This document shows positions 29,339 to 38,534 of a stretch of DNA of 64,000 bases, piece by piece; the stretch's first letter is position 1; each line of letters begins with the position of its first letter. The notes under the pieces were generated by a model. That model was not told where the DNA came from. It worked only from the letters and a program-made list of their open reading frames with translations, and made no database searches. The stretch covers positions 290,990 through 354,989 of the forward strand of contig NZ_JAAZUI010000001.1 of NCBI RefSeq assembly GCF_012524075.1. Reading direction: 5' to 3'. The DNA comes from Lutibacter sp. B1. GTDB taxonomy: Bacteria > Bacteroidota > Bacteroidia > Flavobacteriales > Flavobacteriaceae. Both the position numbers and the translations under genes were made by a program.

Positions 29339-29995
29339 TTAATTAATTAGATTTTTTAAAAAATCAGTAGTTATAACAGCCATATTCTCAAATACAAATG
29401 TTGCTTCTCCTAATACTTCTTTTTCGCCAATTCCAACACTTATCATATTTGCTCTGTTTGCTGCTTCTATACCTGCAATTGCATCTTCAAAAACAACGCA
29501 ATTTTCCGGTTTTATATGTAACTTTTTTGCTCCTATTAAAAACACTTCAGGATCAGGTTTTGCTTTTGAAACATCGTTACCATCAACAATAGCCGAAAAG
29601 CGGTTTAACAACCCAACTTTTTCTAAAATTAATGGTGCGTTTTTACTTGCTGAACCCAATGCGTATTTTATGTTATTGGTATCTAAAAAGTTTAAAAGTT
29701 CATTAACTCCCGGTAATATTTCATCAGAAGTCATTTTATTAACATACCCTAAGTATTCAGTATTTTTTTGAACTAAAAGGGTTTGTTTTTTTTCTTCTGA
29801 TAATTGAACATTACCAATATTTAACAAAATTTCTAACGATTTTACTCTACTTACACCTTTTAAAAGTTCATTATTTTTTTCTGTAAAATCAAATCCTAAA
29901 GAATTTGCTAAATTTTTCCATGCTAAATAGTGATATTTTGCTGTATCAACTATTACACCATCTAAATCAAATATAAATGCTATCTCTTTTTTCAT
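29339..29995 (-). CDS. pgmB: beta-phosphoglucomutase
   Basis: A 218-residue HAD-superfamily enzyme converting beta-glucose-1-phosphate to glucose-6-phosphate. The nucleophile motif FDLDGVIVDTAKYHYLAW near residues 9-26, the GSASKNA motif II segment, Lys in the SKAKPDPEVFL segment, and FEDAIAGIEAA (motif IV acidic pair) are all visible. It acts directly on the product of the GH65 phosphorylase encoded 7 bp downstream, so maltose yields one hexose phosphate without ATP. The start codon directly follows the MFS stop. Confidence 0.95.
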   Translation of the reverse strand: MKKEIAFIFDLDGVIVDTAKYHYLAWKNLANSLGFDFTEKNNELLKGVSRVKSLEILLNIGNVQLSEEKKQTLLVQKNTEYLGYVNKMTSDEILPGVNELLNFLDTNNIKYALGSASKNAPLILEKVGLLNRFSAIVDGNDVSKAKPDPEVFLIGAKKLHIKPENCVVFEDAIAGIEAANRANMISVGIGEKEVLGEATFVFENMAVITTDFLKNLIN

Positions 29996-31336
29996 TTAAT
30001 TATCTGTTATTACATCATCAACATCTTTTACTCTTGACACTAAAATTGCTGCAATTAAAAACGAAACACCACTAATAATTAATGCATATATTGGATTACC
30101 CCCATAAACATATTTTACAATTGGACCTCCAATTAAAGCGTTTACAATCTGAGGAAGGACTATAAAAAAGTTAAAAATTCCCATATAAACACCCATTTTT
30201 TTGGCTGGTATTGAACCTGCTAAAATTGCATAAGGCATTGCCAAAATACTAGCCCAAGCTATACCCACACCAATCATAGAAAGAATTAACCAATCTTCGT
30301 TTGGCATAAAATAAATTGAGATTAGTCCTAGACCACCAATAACTAACGAAATTGCATGTGTTTTTTTCCTCCCAATTTTTTTAGCGATTGCCGGTAAAAA
30401 GAATGCAAAAACAGCTGAAACTGCATTATAAACACCAAATAAAATACCTACCCAATCACCTGCGTTTTGATAAGCTTTGCCGTGGTCATCTAATCCCAGT
30501 CCATAAATATGATGTGCAATAGCCGGAGTTGCAAAAACCCATAAACCAAATAAACCAAACCATGAAAAGAATTGAACAAAGCTCAATTGTTTCATTGTTA
30601 AAGGCATCTTTTTAAAATCGGTGAAAATATCTAATAAACTAGATTCTTCTTCTACAACCTCATCTTCATCAACACTAAACTGAGCCATTTCCTCAGGAGT
30701 ATATTCTTTAGTGCTAAATACCGTTATTAAAATACTAATAACTAATACAGCAGCACCAATTACAAAAGAAAGCAATAAATTTAGAGGTACTTCACCCGGC
30801 TTAGCATCGTTTAAAACCCCAAACCAGTTTGTTAATACGTAAGGTAACCAAGAACCTACCACGGCTCCCACTCCAATTAATACAGTTTGTATACTAAAAC
30901 CAAGCGTTCTTTGATCTGAAGGTAAAATATCAGCCACCAAAGCTCTAAATGGTTCCATTGCTACATTAAAAGAAGCATCCATTATCATAAGCATTCCTGC
31001 ACCAACCCATAATGAAGGTAAAAATGCTGTAAACATATCAGCATTAGGCATTAAAACCAACCCTACAGAAGCTAATAATGCTCCTACTAAAAAGTATGGG
31101 CGCCTTCTACCCAATTTTGTCCAAGTTCTATCGCTATAATATCCAATAATTGGCTGAATAATTAAACCTGTTAAAGGAGCTACTATCCAAAACCAAGATA
31201 ATTCGTGTACATCTGCACCAAAAATTTGTAATATTCTACTAGCGTTGGCATTTTGCAATGCAAAACCCATTTGAATTCCCAAGAAACCGAAACTCATATT
31301 CCAGATTTCCCAGAAACCTAGTTTCCGTTTTTCCAT
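29996..31336 (-). CDS. MFS maltose/oligosaccharide transporter
   Basis: An inner-membrane sugar transporter of about 446 residues with roughly 12 hydrophobic helices and a soluble acidic loop in the middle (YTPEEMAQFSVDEDEVVEEESS). The loop between helices 2 and 3 carries an MFS/GPH-like YSDRTWTKLGRRRPYF motif, and the start EKRKLGFWEIWNMSFGFLGIQMGFALQNAN resembles the SLC45-like maltose/sucrose carriers found in Bacteroidota glucan loci. The ATG at 31336 is preferred to a TTG three codons upstream. First gene of MFS-pgmB-GH65, implying import of intact maltose for phosphorolysis. Confidence 0.88.
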   Translation of the reverse strand: MEKRKLGFWEIWNMSFGFLGIQMGFALQNANASRILQIFGADVHELSWFWIVAPLTGLIIQPIIGYYSDRTWTKLGRRRPYFLVGALLASVGLVLMPNADMFTAFLPSLWVGAGMLMIMDASFNVAMEPFRALVADILPSDQRTLGFSIQTVLIGVGAVVGSWLPYVLTNWFGVLNDAKPGEVPLNLLLSFVIGAAVLVISILITVFSTKEYTPEEMAQFSVDEDEVVEEESSLLDIFTDFKKMPLTMKQLSFVQFFSWFGLFGLWVFATPAIAHHIYGLGLDDHGKAYQNAGDWVGILFGVYNAVSAVFAFFLPAIAKKIGRKKTHAISLVIGGLGLISIYFMPNEDWLILSMIGVGIAWASILAMPYAILAGSIPAKKMGVYMGIFNFFIVLPQIVNALIGGPIVKYVYGGNPIYALIISGVSFLIAAILVSRVKDVDDVITDN

Positions 31337-31415
31337 AAATGTCAATATTAAAATTAATACAATTTAAGGCTGATTAACCTTAATTGCTTGGTGTGAAGTG
31401 TGAAAAATAGTAATT

Positions 31416-31443
31416 GTAAAATTGCTTTTACGGTGCAAATATA
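31416..31443 (-). promoter_or_regulatory. Putative promoter with operator for the MFS-pgmB-GH65 operon
   Basis: On the minus strand TATATTTG (31436-31443) fits the -7 consensus TANNTTTG. Five bases downstream, where transcription should start, is the inverted repeat GTAAAA-N4-TTTTAC (31416-31431). A repressor bound there would block initiation. The -33 element is not clear. Confidence 0.4.
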
Positions 31444-31473
31444 CAAAATTATACTAAATCAGTAATTTAAAAG

Positions 31474-32496
31474 TTATCTTTTTGTAGATTCTCTAATTTT
31501 TAAGTTTGGAGAAATCACCTCTTTTTGGTAATCTTCATCCACACCTTTATGCTCTATTCTATTTATTAATAACTCGGCAGCTTGTTTTCCCATTAAAGCA
31601 CCATGTTGCATTACAGATGTTAATGATGGTGAAGTAAATTCTGATATTAGACCGCTGGTAAATCCAATAATTGCAATATCATTAGGTATAACAAGTCCTC
31701 TTTCTTTTGAAATTTTTGAAGCTATTGCTGCATATATTTCATTTACGGCTAAAATAGCATCAGGCGGATTTTTTACATTAATAACTTTTTTAATTTGTTC
31801 ATACAAATCTCTTTTATCATCAATTTTATAAATTAAATTTTCATCAACTTTAATTCCATTTTTAATTAATGATTTTATATAACCCTCTTTACGCAATGAA
31901 CCTACCGAAATATAATCTTGCGTGGTTAGTAACGCTATACGTTTAGAACCAATTTCAATTAAGTGATCTGTCGCTTTAATAGCACCTCCAATATCATCAA
32001 TAATAACTTTATCACATTTAATTGAATCAACTACTCTGTCAAATAAAACTAGAGGAAAATCATCTTTAATAAGCGCATCAAAATGTTTATAAATTTGATT
32101 TTCTTGTGTCTCTCTTGCAATTGATACAATTAAACCATCTACACTACCATTGGTAAGCATACTAATATTTGAAACTTCTTTTTCATACGATTCATTTGAC
32201 AAACAAATCATTACATTATAACCTCTTTCATTAGCATACTGTTCAATACCATTAATTACTGTAGAAAAAAAGTGATGCACAATCTCCGGAATTATCACTC
32301 CAATTACCGAAGTTTTTTGGCTGCGAAGTTGTAACGCTAAACTATTTGGTTTGTAATTATAATAATCTGCATATGCTTGAATTCTCTCTCTGGTTTCTTC
32401 ACTAATTTCGTGGCTACCTTTCAATGCTTTAGACACTGTTGAAATTGACACTCCAAACTCCTTAGCTATATTTTTTAATGTAATTCTTGGCTTCAT
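31474..32496 (-). CDS. LacI-family transcriptional regulator of the glucan locus
   Basis: A 340-residue LacI/GalR regulator. The N-terminal HTH (ITLKNIAKEFGVSISTVSKAL, residues 5-25, and the hinge KPNSLALQLRSQKT) is followed by a periplasmic-binding-protein-like sensor domain from TSVIGVIIPEI onward with DGLIVSIARET, FDRVV and TSVMQHGALMGKQAAELL. It lies between the MFS operon and the divergent susC operon, so it most likely senses maltose or a maltodextrin and controls both. A perfect LacI-type palindrome lies upstream of susC. This differs from Bacteroides, where SusR, a different protein type, regulates sus. Confidence 0.92.
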   Translation of the reverse strand: MKPRITLKNIAKEFGVSISTVSKALKGSHEISEETRERIQAYADYYNYKPNSLALQLRSQKTSVIGVIIPEIVHHFFSTVINGIEQYANERGYNVMICLSNESYEKEVSNISMLTNGSVDGLIVSIARETQENQIYKHFDALIKDDFPLVLFDRVVDSIKCDKVIIDDIGGAIKATDHLIEIGSKRIALLTTQDYISVGSLRKEGYIKSLIKNGIKVDENLIYKIDDKRDLYEQIKKVINVKNPPDAILAVNEIYAAIASKISKERGLVIPNDIAIIGFTSGLISEFTSPSLTSVMQHGALMGKQAAELLINRIEHKGVDEDYQKEVISPNLKIRESTKR

Positions 32497-32523
32497 ATAA
32501 TCGGTCTAAAATATACTCAAATA

Positions 32524-32531
32524 CAAATATA
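32524..32531 (-). promoter_or_regulatory. Putative -7 box for the LacI-family regulator gene
   Basis: TATATTTG on the minus strand matches the Bacteroidota -7 consensus, 28 bp before the ATG at 32496. A TTTG lies 25 bp upstream (32557-32560), slightly beyond the usual 17-23 bp spacing. Confidence 0.4.
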
Positions 32532-32649
32532 AACTATATATTAAATATACGAAATTCAAAAAAACAATATTGCCATTTTTCATTATAAATATAAAATAAG
32601 AGGCTTATTTTGAGAATAATCAAAAAAATTGCAAAAAAAAGTTGATAAA

Positions 32650-32663
32650 CTCTAACGTTTGAG
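32650..32663. promoter_or_regulatory. Imperfect LacI-type operator (distal)
   Basis: CTCTAACGTTTGAG is an inverted repeat around AACGTT with one mismatched position per arm. Its centre is 31 bp from that of the perfect palindrome at 32681-32694, about three helical turns. Confidence 0.45.
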
Positions 32664-32680
32664 TAAAAAAGTTATAAACA

Positions 32681-32694
32681 CGAAAACGTTTTCG
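32681..32694. promoter_or_regulatory. LacI/cre-like operator upstream of susC
   Basis: CGAAAACGTTTTCG is a perfect 14-bp palindrome with the central CG typical of LacI-family operators and 12 of 14 positions as in the cre form TGAAAACGTTTTCA. It ends 24 bp before the proposed -33 box of susC, a position more typical of activation than of simple repression. Confidence 0.7.
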
Positions 32695-32718
32695 AAAGTT
32701 AAAAAGTGACTTGTATCA

Positions 32719-32749
32719 TTGTTAACTAATCGTTAACTTATTATCTTCA
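32719..32749 (+). promoter_or_regulatory. Putative susC operon promoter
   Basis: TTG at 32719-32721, a 20-bp spacer and TATCTTCA (32742-32749), close to the consensus TTG-N17-23-TANNTTTG. Two GTTAAC hexamers 11 bp apart (32721-32726, 32732-32737) lie in the spacer. The predicted 5' leader to the ATG at 32815 is about 60 nt. Confidence 0.5.
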
Positions 32750-32814
32750 CAGAGTGAAATGAGTAAAATAGTAAAATTATTTAAAAACCTTAATTATTAA
32801 TTAACTTAAAATAG

Positions 32815-35802
32815 ATGAAAAATTTTAAATTTTTATTGTTTAATGTCACACTTCTGTTCCCTTTATTTATGTTTGCACAGCAAACTATTCAAGGTACCGT
32901 AACAGATGCAACAAGTGGTTCTACACTACCTGGAGTTGACATTATAATTAAAGGAACTACAAGAGGTACTTCGACTGATTTTGACGGAAATTATACGTTA
33001 GAAAATGTCAAAAAAGGGGATGTGCTGGTGTTCTCTTATATTGGGTTTAAAACTCAAGAAATTACTGTATCATCTTCAACAACAATTAATGTTGTTTTAC
33101 AAGAAAGTTTAGAAACGCTTGAAGAAGTAGTTATTGTTGGGTATGGTGAAGTAAAGAAAAAGGATAAAACAGGAGCTGCTGTTAAAGTTTCAGCTGCTGA
33201 TTTAAATCAAGGTACTTTAGTTGATCCAATACAAGCACTTCAAGGTAAAGCTGCCGGGGTTAGTATAACTAAACAAGGTGGTGACCCTAATGCTGGTTTT
33301 AATGTAAGAATTAGAGGTGCTGCTGGTTTTGCTGCTGGAGGTGACCCTTTATATGTAGTTAATGGTGTTAGAGGAGTTGATATTACAACAATTGCTCCCG
33401 AAGATATTATAGCTTTTGATATTTTAAAAGACGCTGCCTCAACAGCTATTTATGGTGCTGATGGTGCAAATGGTGTTGTCTTTGTTACCACAAAATCAGG
33501 AAAAGAAGGTGTTGCAAAAATTGAATATAACACTTATGTTGCGATAGATGATGTTGCAAATGATTTAGATCTTCAATCTGCTAAAAGCTATAGAGCTTAT
33601 ATAAATGAAAACCAAGATAAATACAGTGATTTTTCTGATGCAGGTGGAAATATTGATTGGCAGGATGAAGTATATAGAACAGGTGTTACCTTAAATAATA
33701 ACTTTGCAATCTCTGGAGGATCTGATACAAATACTTATAGAGCTTCAATTACAAATACAGATTTTGAAGGCGTTATTGATGGATCAAATAAAAACCGTAC
33801 TACAGCAAGAATTGATTTAACCCAAAAAACATTTGATGACAAACTAAAAATTACTATGGGTTTGTCTGGTACTATTGAAGAAAATGATTATATTAATTAT
33901 GGTAGTAATGAAGCTACTGATGCTTTATTCCAATCTTTTCAAAGATTACCAACCGATCCTATTTATAATGCCGATGGTAGTTATTTTGAAACTGCCAGAG
34001 TATATAACTATTACAATCCGGTAGCTAGTTTAGATCAAATTCAAAATGAAAGAGATGCTAAAAAATATACAGCTAACTTAGGGTTGAATTATACATTTAT
34101 AGAAGGTTTAACAGGAGCCTTAAACTTAAGTTACTTAAGAAATGACAGTGAATCAACTTATTTTGAACCTAAATATAGCAATACAATAGGAACTCAAAAC
34201 ACGCTTATTAGAGCTGGATATGGTAAAAGAGCTTATGATAACTGGGCGCAATCTATGCTTGAAGGAACATTAACTTACAAAAAAACATTTAATGATGTGC
34301 ACAACCTTACTGCCTTAGCTGGTTATTCCTATAGAAAACAGGATTGGGATGGTTTCCTTGCTGAAGGTAGAGAACCTATTTCAAATTCTCTTGGAGCAGA
34401 TAAACTTCAAAATTTTGAAAATATTCAATTAGGAGATATTGAGTCATACAAAGGTGAAAGAACTGATATCGGTTATTTTGGACGTATAATGTATGATTAT
34501 GATTCTAAATATTATTTAACAGCTATGATTCGTAGAGATGGATCATCTGTTTTTGGTCGTAATGAAGACTGGGGTTGGTTTCCTTCAGTACAAGTAGCTT
34601 GGAATATGGCTAATGAAAACTTTTTAGTAGAGAACAATACAATTAACCTTTTAAAATTAAGAGCCAGTTGGGGGCTTTCCGGTAATAGTAATATTGATAG
34701 CTATTTATATCAACTAAGAGTAGGACCTTCTGGAACATCAATTGACCCGGAAACAGGAAATCCTATTGTAAATTTAGATTATTACAATAATGGTAACCCT
34801 GATTTAAAATGGGATGAAAATGAAGAAATCAACATAGGTTTAGATTTTGGATTATTTGACAACCGTATTTCAGGTTCTGTAGAATATTATTCTAAACAAA
34901 TTTCAGACATGCTATCTGTTTATGATGTTCCAACTGAAACAAATTATTCAGGAAAAGTGTATTATAATGGTGGTGAAATGGAAAACACAGGTTTTGAAGC
35001 AACATTAATGGGAAAAATATTTAATACTGGTAATTTTAAATGGAATACTACATTCACTTATTCCACAAACAGTATGGAAATTAAATCTCTTGACGGTGGT
35101 AAATATGATTTAGATTACAGAGATGTAGGATATATTTCTGCTCCAGGTATTGTTGGTGTTGCTACCCAACGTATGCTCCCTAAACATGATTTAGGAACTT
35201 TTTATGGTTTTGAATATGCAGGAGTAAGCGATGGAAAATGGATGATTAAAGGTACCGATAATGAAATTTACTACTTAGATGATGTTTCTCAATCTGATGA
35301 ACATAAAAAACCGATTGGAAATGCTTTACCTGATTTTGAATTAGGATGGAGTAATAATTTTACTTATAAAGATTGGGATTTAAGTATGTCATTTAGAGCA
35401 GTAATTGGGCACGACATTTATAATGCCACAAAACAAGTGTTTGGTAATCCTGATTATATTACTCAAAGAAATGTACTTGATGAAGCTCTAGATTTAGATG
35501 GCTATGTAGGAGGTGCATACCAATCTTTGAGTTATTATGTTGAAGATGGAAGTTACCTGAAATTAGATAATGTTAACTTAGGATATACTTTCCCTAAAAC
35601 TTTAGTTAAAGGTATAAGCAAATTAAGAGTATATGCTTCAATAAACAATGTTTTCACTTTAACAAATTATGATGGCATTGACCCAGAAGTTAACTATAGT
35701 GGTGGAGACAGAGATAAAGGAGAAATCTATTTTGGTATAGATCAATACAATATTTATCCAAAAACACGTACAATTACATTCGGTTTAAACGTTGAATTAT
35801 AA
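32815..35802 (+). CDS. susC: SusC-like TonB-linked outer-membrane transporter
   Basis: A 995-residue TonB-dependent barrel that imports maltodextrins with SusD as lid. Signal peptide ends at about residue 21 (FMFAQQ). Residues ~23-95 are a carboxypeptidase-regulatory-like domain (GTVTDATSGSTLPGVDI...YIGFKTQEI), then a TonB-box/plug segment LEEVVIVGYGEVKKKDKTGA, the plug with IYGADGANGVVFVTTKSG, and beta-strands up to a C-terminus ending FGLNVEL with aromatic-hydrophobic alternation. Slightly smaller than many SusC proteins. First gene of the susCDEF-amylase operon, 12 bp before susD. Energised by the ExbB-ExbD-TonB type of system, one copy of which is encoded at 55381-57331. Confidence 0.94.
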   Translation: MKNFKFLLFNVTLLFPLFMFAQQTIQGTVTDATSGSTLPGVDIIIKGTTRGTSTDFDGNYTLENVKKGDVLVFSYIGFKTQEITVSSSTTINVVLQESLETLEEVVIVGYGEVKKKDKTGAAVKVSAADLNQGTLVDPIQALQGKAAGVSITKQGGDPNAGFNVRIRGAAGFAAGGDPLYVVNGVRGVDITTIAPEDIIAFDILKDAASTAIYGADGANGVVFVTTKSGKEGVAKIEYNTYVAIDDVANDLDLQSAKSYRAYINENQDKYSDFSDAGGNIDWQDEVYRTGVTLNNNFAISGGSDTNTYRASITNTDFEGVIDGSNKNRTTARIDLTQKTFDDKLKITMGLSGTIEENDYINYGSNEATDALFQSFQRLPTDPIYNADGSYFETARVYNYYNPVASLDQIQNERDAKKYTANLGLNYTFIEGLTGALNLSYLRNDSESTYFEPKYSNTIGTQNTLIRAGYGKRAYDNWAQSMLEGTLTYKKTFNDVHNLTALAGYSYRKQDWDGFLAEGREPISNSLGADKLQNFENIQLGDIESYKGERTDIGYFGRIMYDYDSKYYLTAMIRRDGSSVFGRNEDWGWFPSVQVAWNMANENFLVENNTINLLKLRASWGLSGNSNIDSYLYQLRVGPSGTSIDPETGNPIVNLDYYNNGNPDLKWDENEEINIGLDFGLFDNRISGSVEYYSKQISDMLSVYDVPTETNYSGKVYYNGGEMENTGFEATLMGKIFNTGNFKWNTTFTYSTNSMEIKSLDGGKYDLDYRDVGYISAPGIVGVATQRMLPKHDLGTFYGFEYAGVSDGKWMIKGTDNEIYYLDDVSQSDEHKKPIGNALPDFELGWSNNFTYKDWDLSMSFRAVIGHDIYNATKQVFGNPDYITQRNVLDEALDLDGYVGGAYQSLSYYVEDGSYLKLDNVNLGYTFPKTLVKGISKLRVYASINNVFTLTNYDGIDPEVNYSGGDRDKGEIYFGIDQYNIYPKTRTITFGLNVEL

Positions 35803-35814
35803 TAATTTAAAGAA

Positions 35815-37320
35815 ATGAAATACATATATAAAATTATAGTAGTACTTGTTGTAAGTTTTACGCTTTACAATTGTACTGATTTAGAAAGTGATGTTTCAGA
35901 TTTTATTCCGGGAGATGAATATCCTGAAAATTCTGAACAAGCTATACGTGTTGCTAATCCGGTTTTTACTAAAACTCAAAGTATGCTAGATGGTGGCGGT
36001 TGGTGGTTTCTTCAAGAAGTAACCAGTGATGAAGCAGTAGCTCCTACCAGAGGATCTGACTGGGATGATGGTGGTAAATGGCGTGTACTTCACAATCATA
36101 CATGGGGAAATACCACCGAAGCTGTTAATCAATTATGGGGATTAATTTATGATGCTGTACCTAGAGCTAACAGAGCAATAGAATTATTAGAAGTAAATGC
36201 TGATAATGAGGAAGTTGCAACTGTTTTAGCACAAACAATTGTTGCAAGAGCTTATTACTATTATTTAGCAATAGACAATTATGGAGCTGTACCGTTCCCA
36301 AGAACTTTTACTGGAGCTAATGAGTTTCCAAGTAGAACACCTAGAGCAGAAGTGTTTAACACTATAGTTCAAGATATTTTAGATAATATAGACAAATTAC
36401 CAACTCCAACACCAGGAGTGGCATCAAGTTCTATAAACCAAGGAACAGCTTATGCGCTATTAGCAAAATTGTATCTTAATGCTGAAGTATATACAGGTAC
36501 ACCTATGTGGGCTGAAACAATTGATGCTTGTAATAATGTAATTGGTTTAGGGTATGAATTAGAGGTAAATCCTTTAGATGCTTTTAAAACAGATAATGGT
36601 GCTTCCAAAGAAAATATATATACAATTGCTTATGACGAAGATAAGTTTACAGGATTTAATTTCCATATGAGAACATTACATTACCTGAATCAACAAACAT
36701 TCAATATAAGTGTTCAACCGTGGAATGGTTTTGCAATATTAGAAAGCACTTATAATTTATTTGAAAGTTCAGATTTAAGAACAGAAGGGCTTTTGGTAGG
36801 GCAACAGTATGCAAAAGATGGTAGTGAAATTTTTGATGACGTAGCTGGGGTAAATTTAATTTTAACACCTGAAATACCTGCATTATTAATAGATGCTAAT
36901 ACATACAGTATGAACGAAATTCGTAATTCTGGAGTAAGAGTTGCTAAATGGGAAATTAAAGAAGGTGCCAAAGGGAACTTAAGCAATGATTTTGCTATCT
37001 TCAGTTTACCAGACATTATATTAACTAAAGCAGAAGCTATGGTCCGTTTAGGGCAAAATGGTGATGCGCTTGTTAATCAAATTAAGCAAAGAGCTAATGC
37101 ACCTATTACCGGTAATTATTCACTAAATGATATTTTAGATGAGCGTGGAAGAGAACTCCTATGGCAAGGTTACAGAAGACAGGATTTAATTCGATTTGGT
37201 GAATTTAACAAAGAATGGGACTTTAAAAACCCTTCTGCACCTACAAGAAATATTTTCCCCGTACCACAATTTGCTATCAATGCAAATGATAACTTGTTAC
37301 CTCAAAACTCAGGATACTAA
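35815..37320 (+). CDS. susD: SusD-like starch-binding outer-membrane lipoprotein
   Basis: A 501-residue RagB/SusD-family lipoprotein. Signal peptide with Cys20 (LYNC), followed by acidic residues (TDLESD) typical of surface-exported Bacteroidota lipoproteins. TPR-rich helical fold with PRANRAIELLE, ARAYYYYLAIDNYGAVPFP, ALLAKLYLNAEVYTGTPMWAE and the C-terminal ERGRELLWQGYRRQDLIRFGEF and IFPVPQFAINAN blocks that mark the family. It caps the SusC barrel and captures maltodextrin at the surface. 12 bp after susC and 18 bp before susE. Confidence 0.95.
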   Translation: MKYIYKIIVVLVVSFTLYNCTDLESDVSDFIPGDEYPENSEQAIRVANPVFTKTQSMLDGGGWWFLQEVTSDEAVAPTRGSDWDDGGKWRVLHNHTWGNTTEAVNQLWGLIYDAVPRANRAIELLEVNADNEEVATVLAQTIVARAYYYYLAIDNYGAVPFPRTFTGANEFPSRTPRAEVFNTIVQDILDNIDKLPTPTPGVASSSINQGTAYALLAKLYLNAEVYTGTPMWAETIDACNNVIGLGYELEVNPLDAFKTDNGASKENIYTIAYDEDKFTGFNFHMRTLHYLNQQTFNISVQPWNGFAILESTYNLFESSDLRTEGLLVGQQYAKDGSEIFDDVAGVNLILTPEIPALLIDANTYSMNEIRNSGVRVAKWEIKEGAKGNLSNDFAIFSLPDIILTKAEAMVRLGQNGDALVNQIKQRANAPITGNYSLNDILDERGRELLWQGYRRQDLIRFGEFNKEWDFKNPSAPTRNIFPVPQFAINANDNLLPQNSGY

Positions 37321-37338
37321 TTTAAAAATCGTATTAAA

Positions 37339-38511
37339 ATGAAAAATATAAAATTTATACTAGTATTACTTTTATCTATAAGTATTTGGTCTTGTGAAGA
37401 TGACGATGATGCAGATATAAACATCATGCCTTCAGAAACTGTTGAAGGAATAGCGGTACTAAATACACCAGAAGTACTAGACTTTGAAATTACAGAAACC
37501 ACAGAAACTTTTGTAGGTAATGAAGAAGAAGTTGCCACAACTTTCTCATGGTCACCCGTAACAAGTAATTATAATGGCACTATACTTTATTTTCTTGAAA
37601 TGGATATTCAAGGAAATAATTTTAAAAATGCAGCATACATTCCTTTAGATAGTGGAGGATCAACCGAAACATCTTTAGACATAACTAATGGCGACTTAAA
37701 TTTGGCTGTAAATCAAATTAATACATATCTTGTAACTTCAGGTTCTGCTTTAGCTGTTAACTTTTCAGTAGCTACAGAATTTGAGGTGAGAGTTATTAGT
37801 AAAGCAGATGTTTCTGGCGACAAAACCTACTCAGAACCAATTTCAATATATGTAAATGCATATGAGGAAATTGTAGTTATTGAACCAGAATTATTCTTGG
37901 TTGGATCTATACAATCTTATTATGGAGTAAGCTCATGGACACCTGAACAAGCCCTAGAAATGAGATATATTGGAGATGGAACGACTAAAGTTTTTGAAGC
38001 TTATGTAAAAGGAACATCTGGAGATATCTTTAAATTTATCTCTAACCAAGTGGGCTGGGATGATATTGTAGGCAATTATGGTGTTATAGATGGTGCACAA
38101 GATGGCAACTTAATGGACGGAAGTGATAGTGGAAATATCGAAATACCGGAAGAAGGTCAATATTATGTGCAAGTAGATTTAGATAACTTAACATACAAGT
38201 TAGTGAAAATGCAATGGGGTGTTATTGGTAGTGCTACACCCAATGCATGGGATGGAGAAACTGCAATGACATACGATTTCAATTCAAACTCTTGGACTAT
38301 AGATATCGCCTTAACAGATGGAGAAATTAAATTCCGTTCTAAAAATATAGGTGATGAAGTTTACGGAGATGAATGGGCATTTAATGTAGGTGTTAGTGAT
38401 CCTATGGTTACTTATAACCCAGCTGCTTCAAATTTTGCTGTTAGTGCGGGAAATGCGACACTAACATTAAAAATTAATGTTAATGGAACTGCAGAAGTAT
38501 CAGGAGTATAA
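37339..38511 (+). CDS. susE: SusE-like starch-binding lipoprotein
   Basis: A 390-residue surface lipoprotein. Lipobox WSC (Cys19) is followed directly by EDDDDAD, a strong surface-export signal. Residues ~35-165 are an Ig-like SusE domain (PEVLDFEITETTETFVGNEEEVATTFSWSPV); two further domains follow, FLVGSIQSYYGVSSWTPEQALEMRYIGDG (from ~185) and WGVIGSATPNAWDGETAMTYD (from ~293), with the Trp and DGEIKFRS patterns of SusE/SusF starch-binding modules. It would hold starch near the SusCD transporter. No enzymatic motif. N-terminal domain is clearly related to that of the next gene. Confidence 0.88.
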   Translation: MKNIKFILVLLLSISIWSCEDDDDADINIMPSETVEGIAVLNTPEVLDFEITETTETFVGNEEEVATTFSWSPVTSNYNGTILYFLEMDIQGNNFKNAAYIPLDSGGSTETSLDITNGDLNLAVNQINTYLVTSGSALAVNFSVATEFEVRVISKADVSGDKTYSEPISIYVNAYEEIVVIEPELFLVGSIQSYYGVSSWTPEQALEMRYIGDGTTKVFEAYVKGTSGDIFKFISNQVGWDDIVGNYGVIDGAQDGNLMDGSDSGNIEIPEEGQYYVQVDLDNLTYKLVKMQWGVIGSATPNAWDGETAMTYDFNSNSWTIDIALTDGEIKFRSKNIGDEVYGDEWAFNVGVSDPMVTYNPAASNFAVSAGNATLTLKINVNGTAEVSGV

Positions 38512-38534
38512 CGTTTAAAACAAAATAGAATAAT

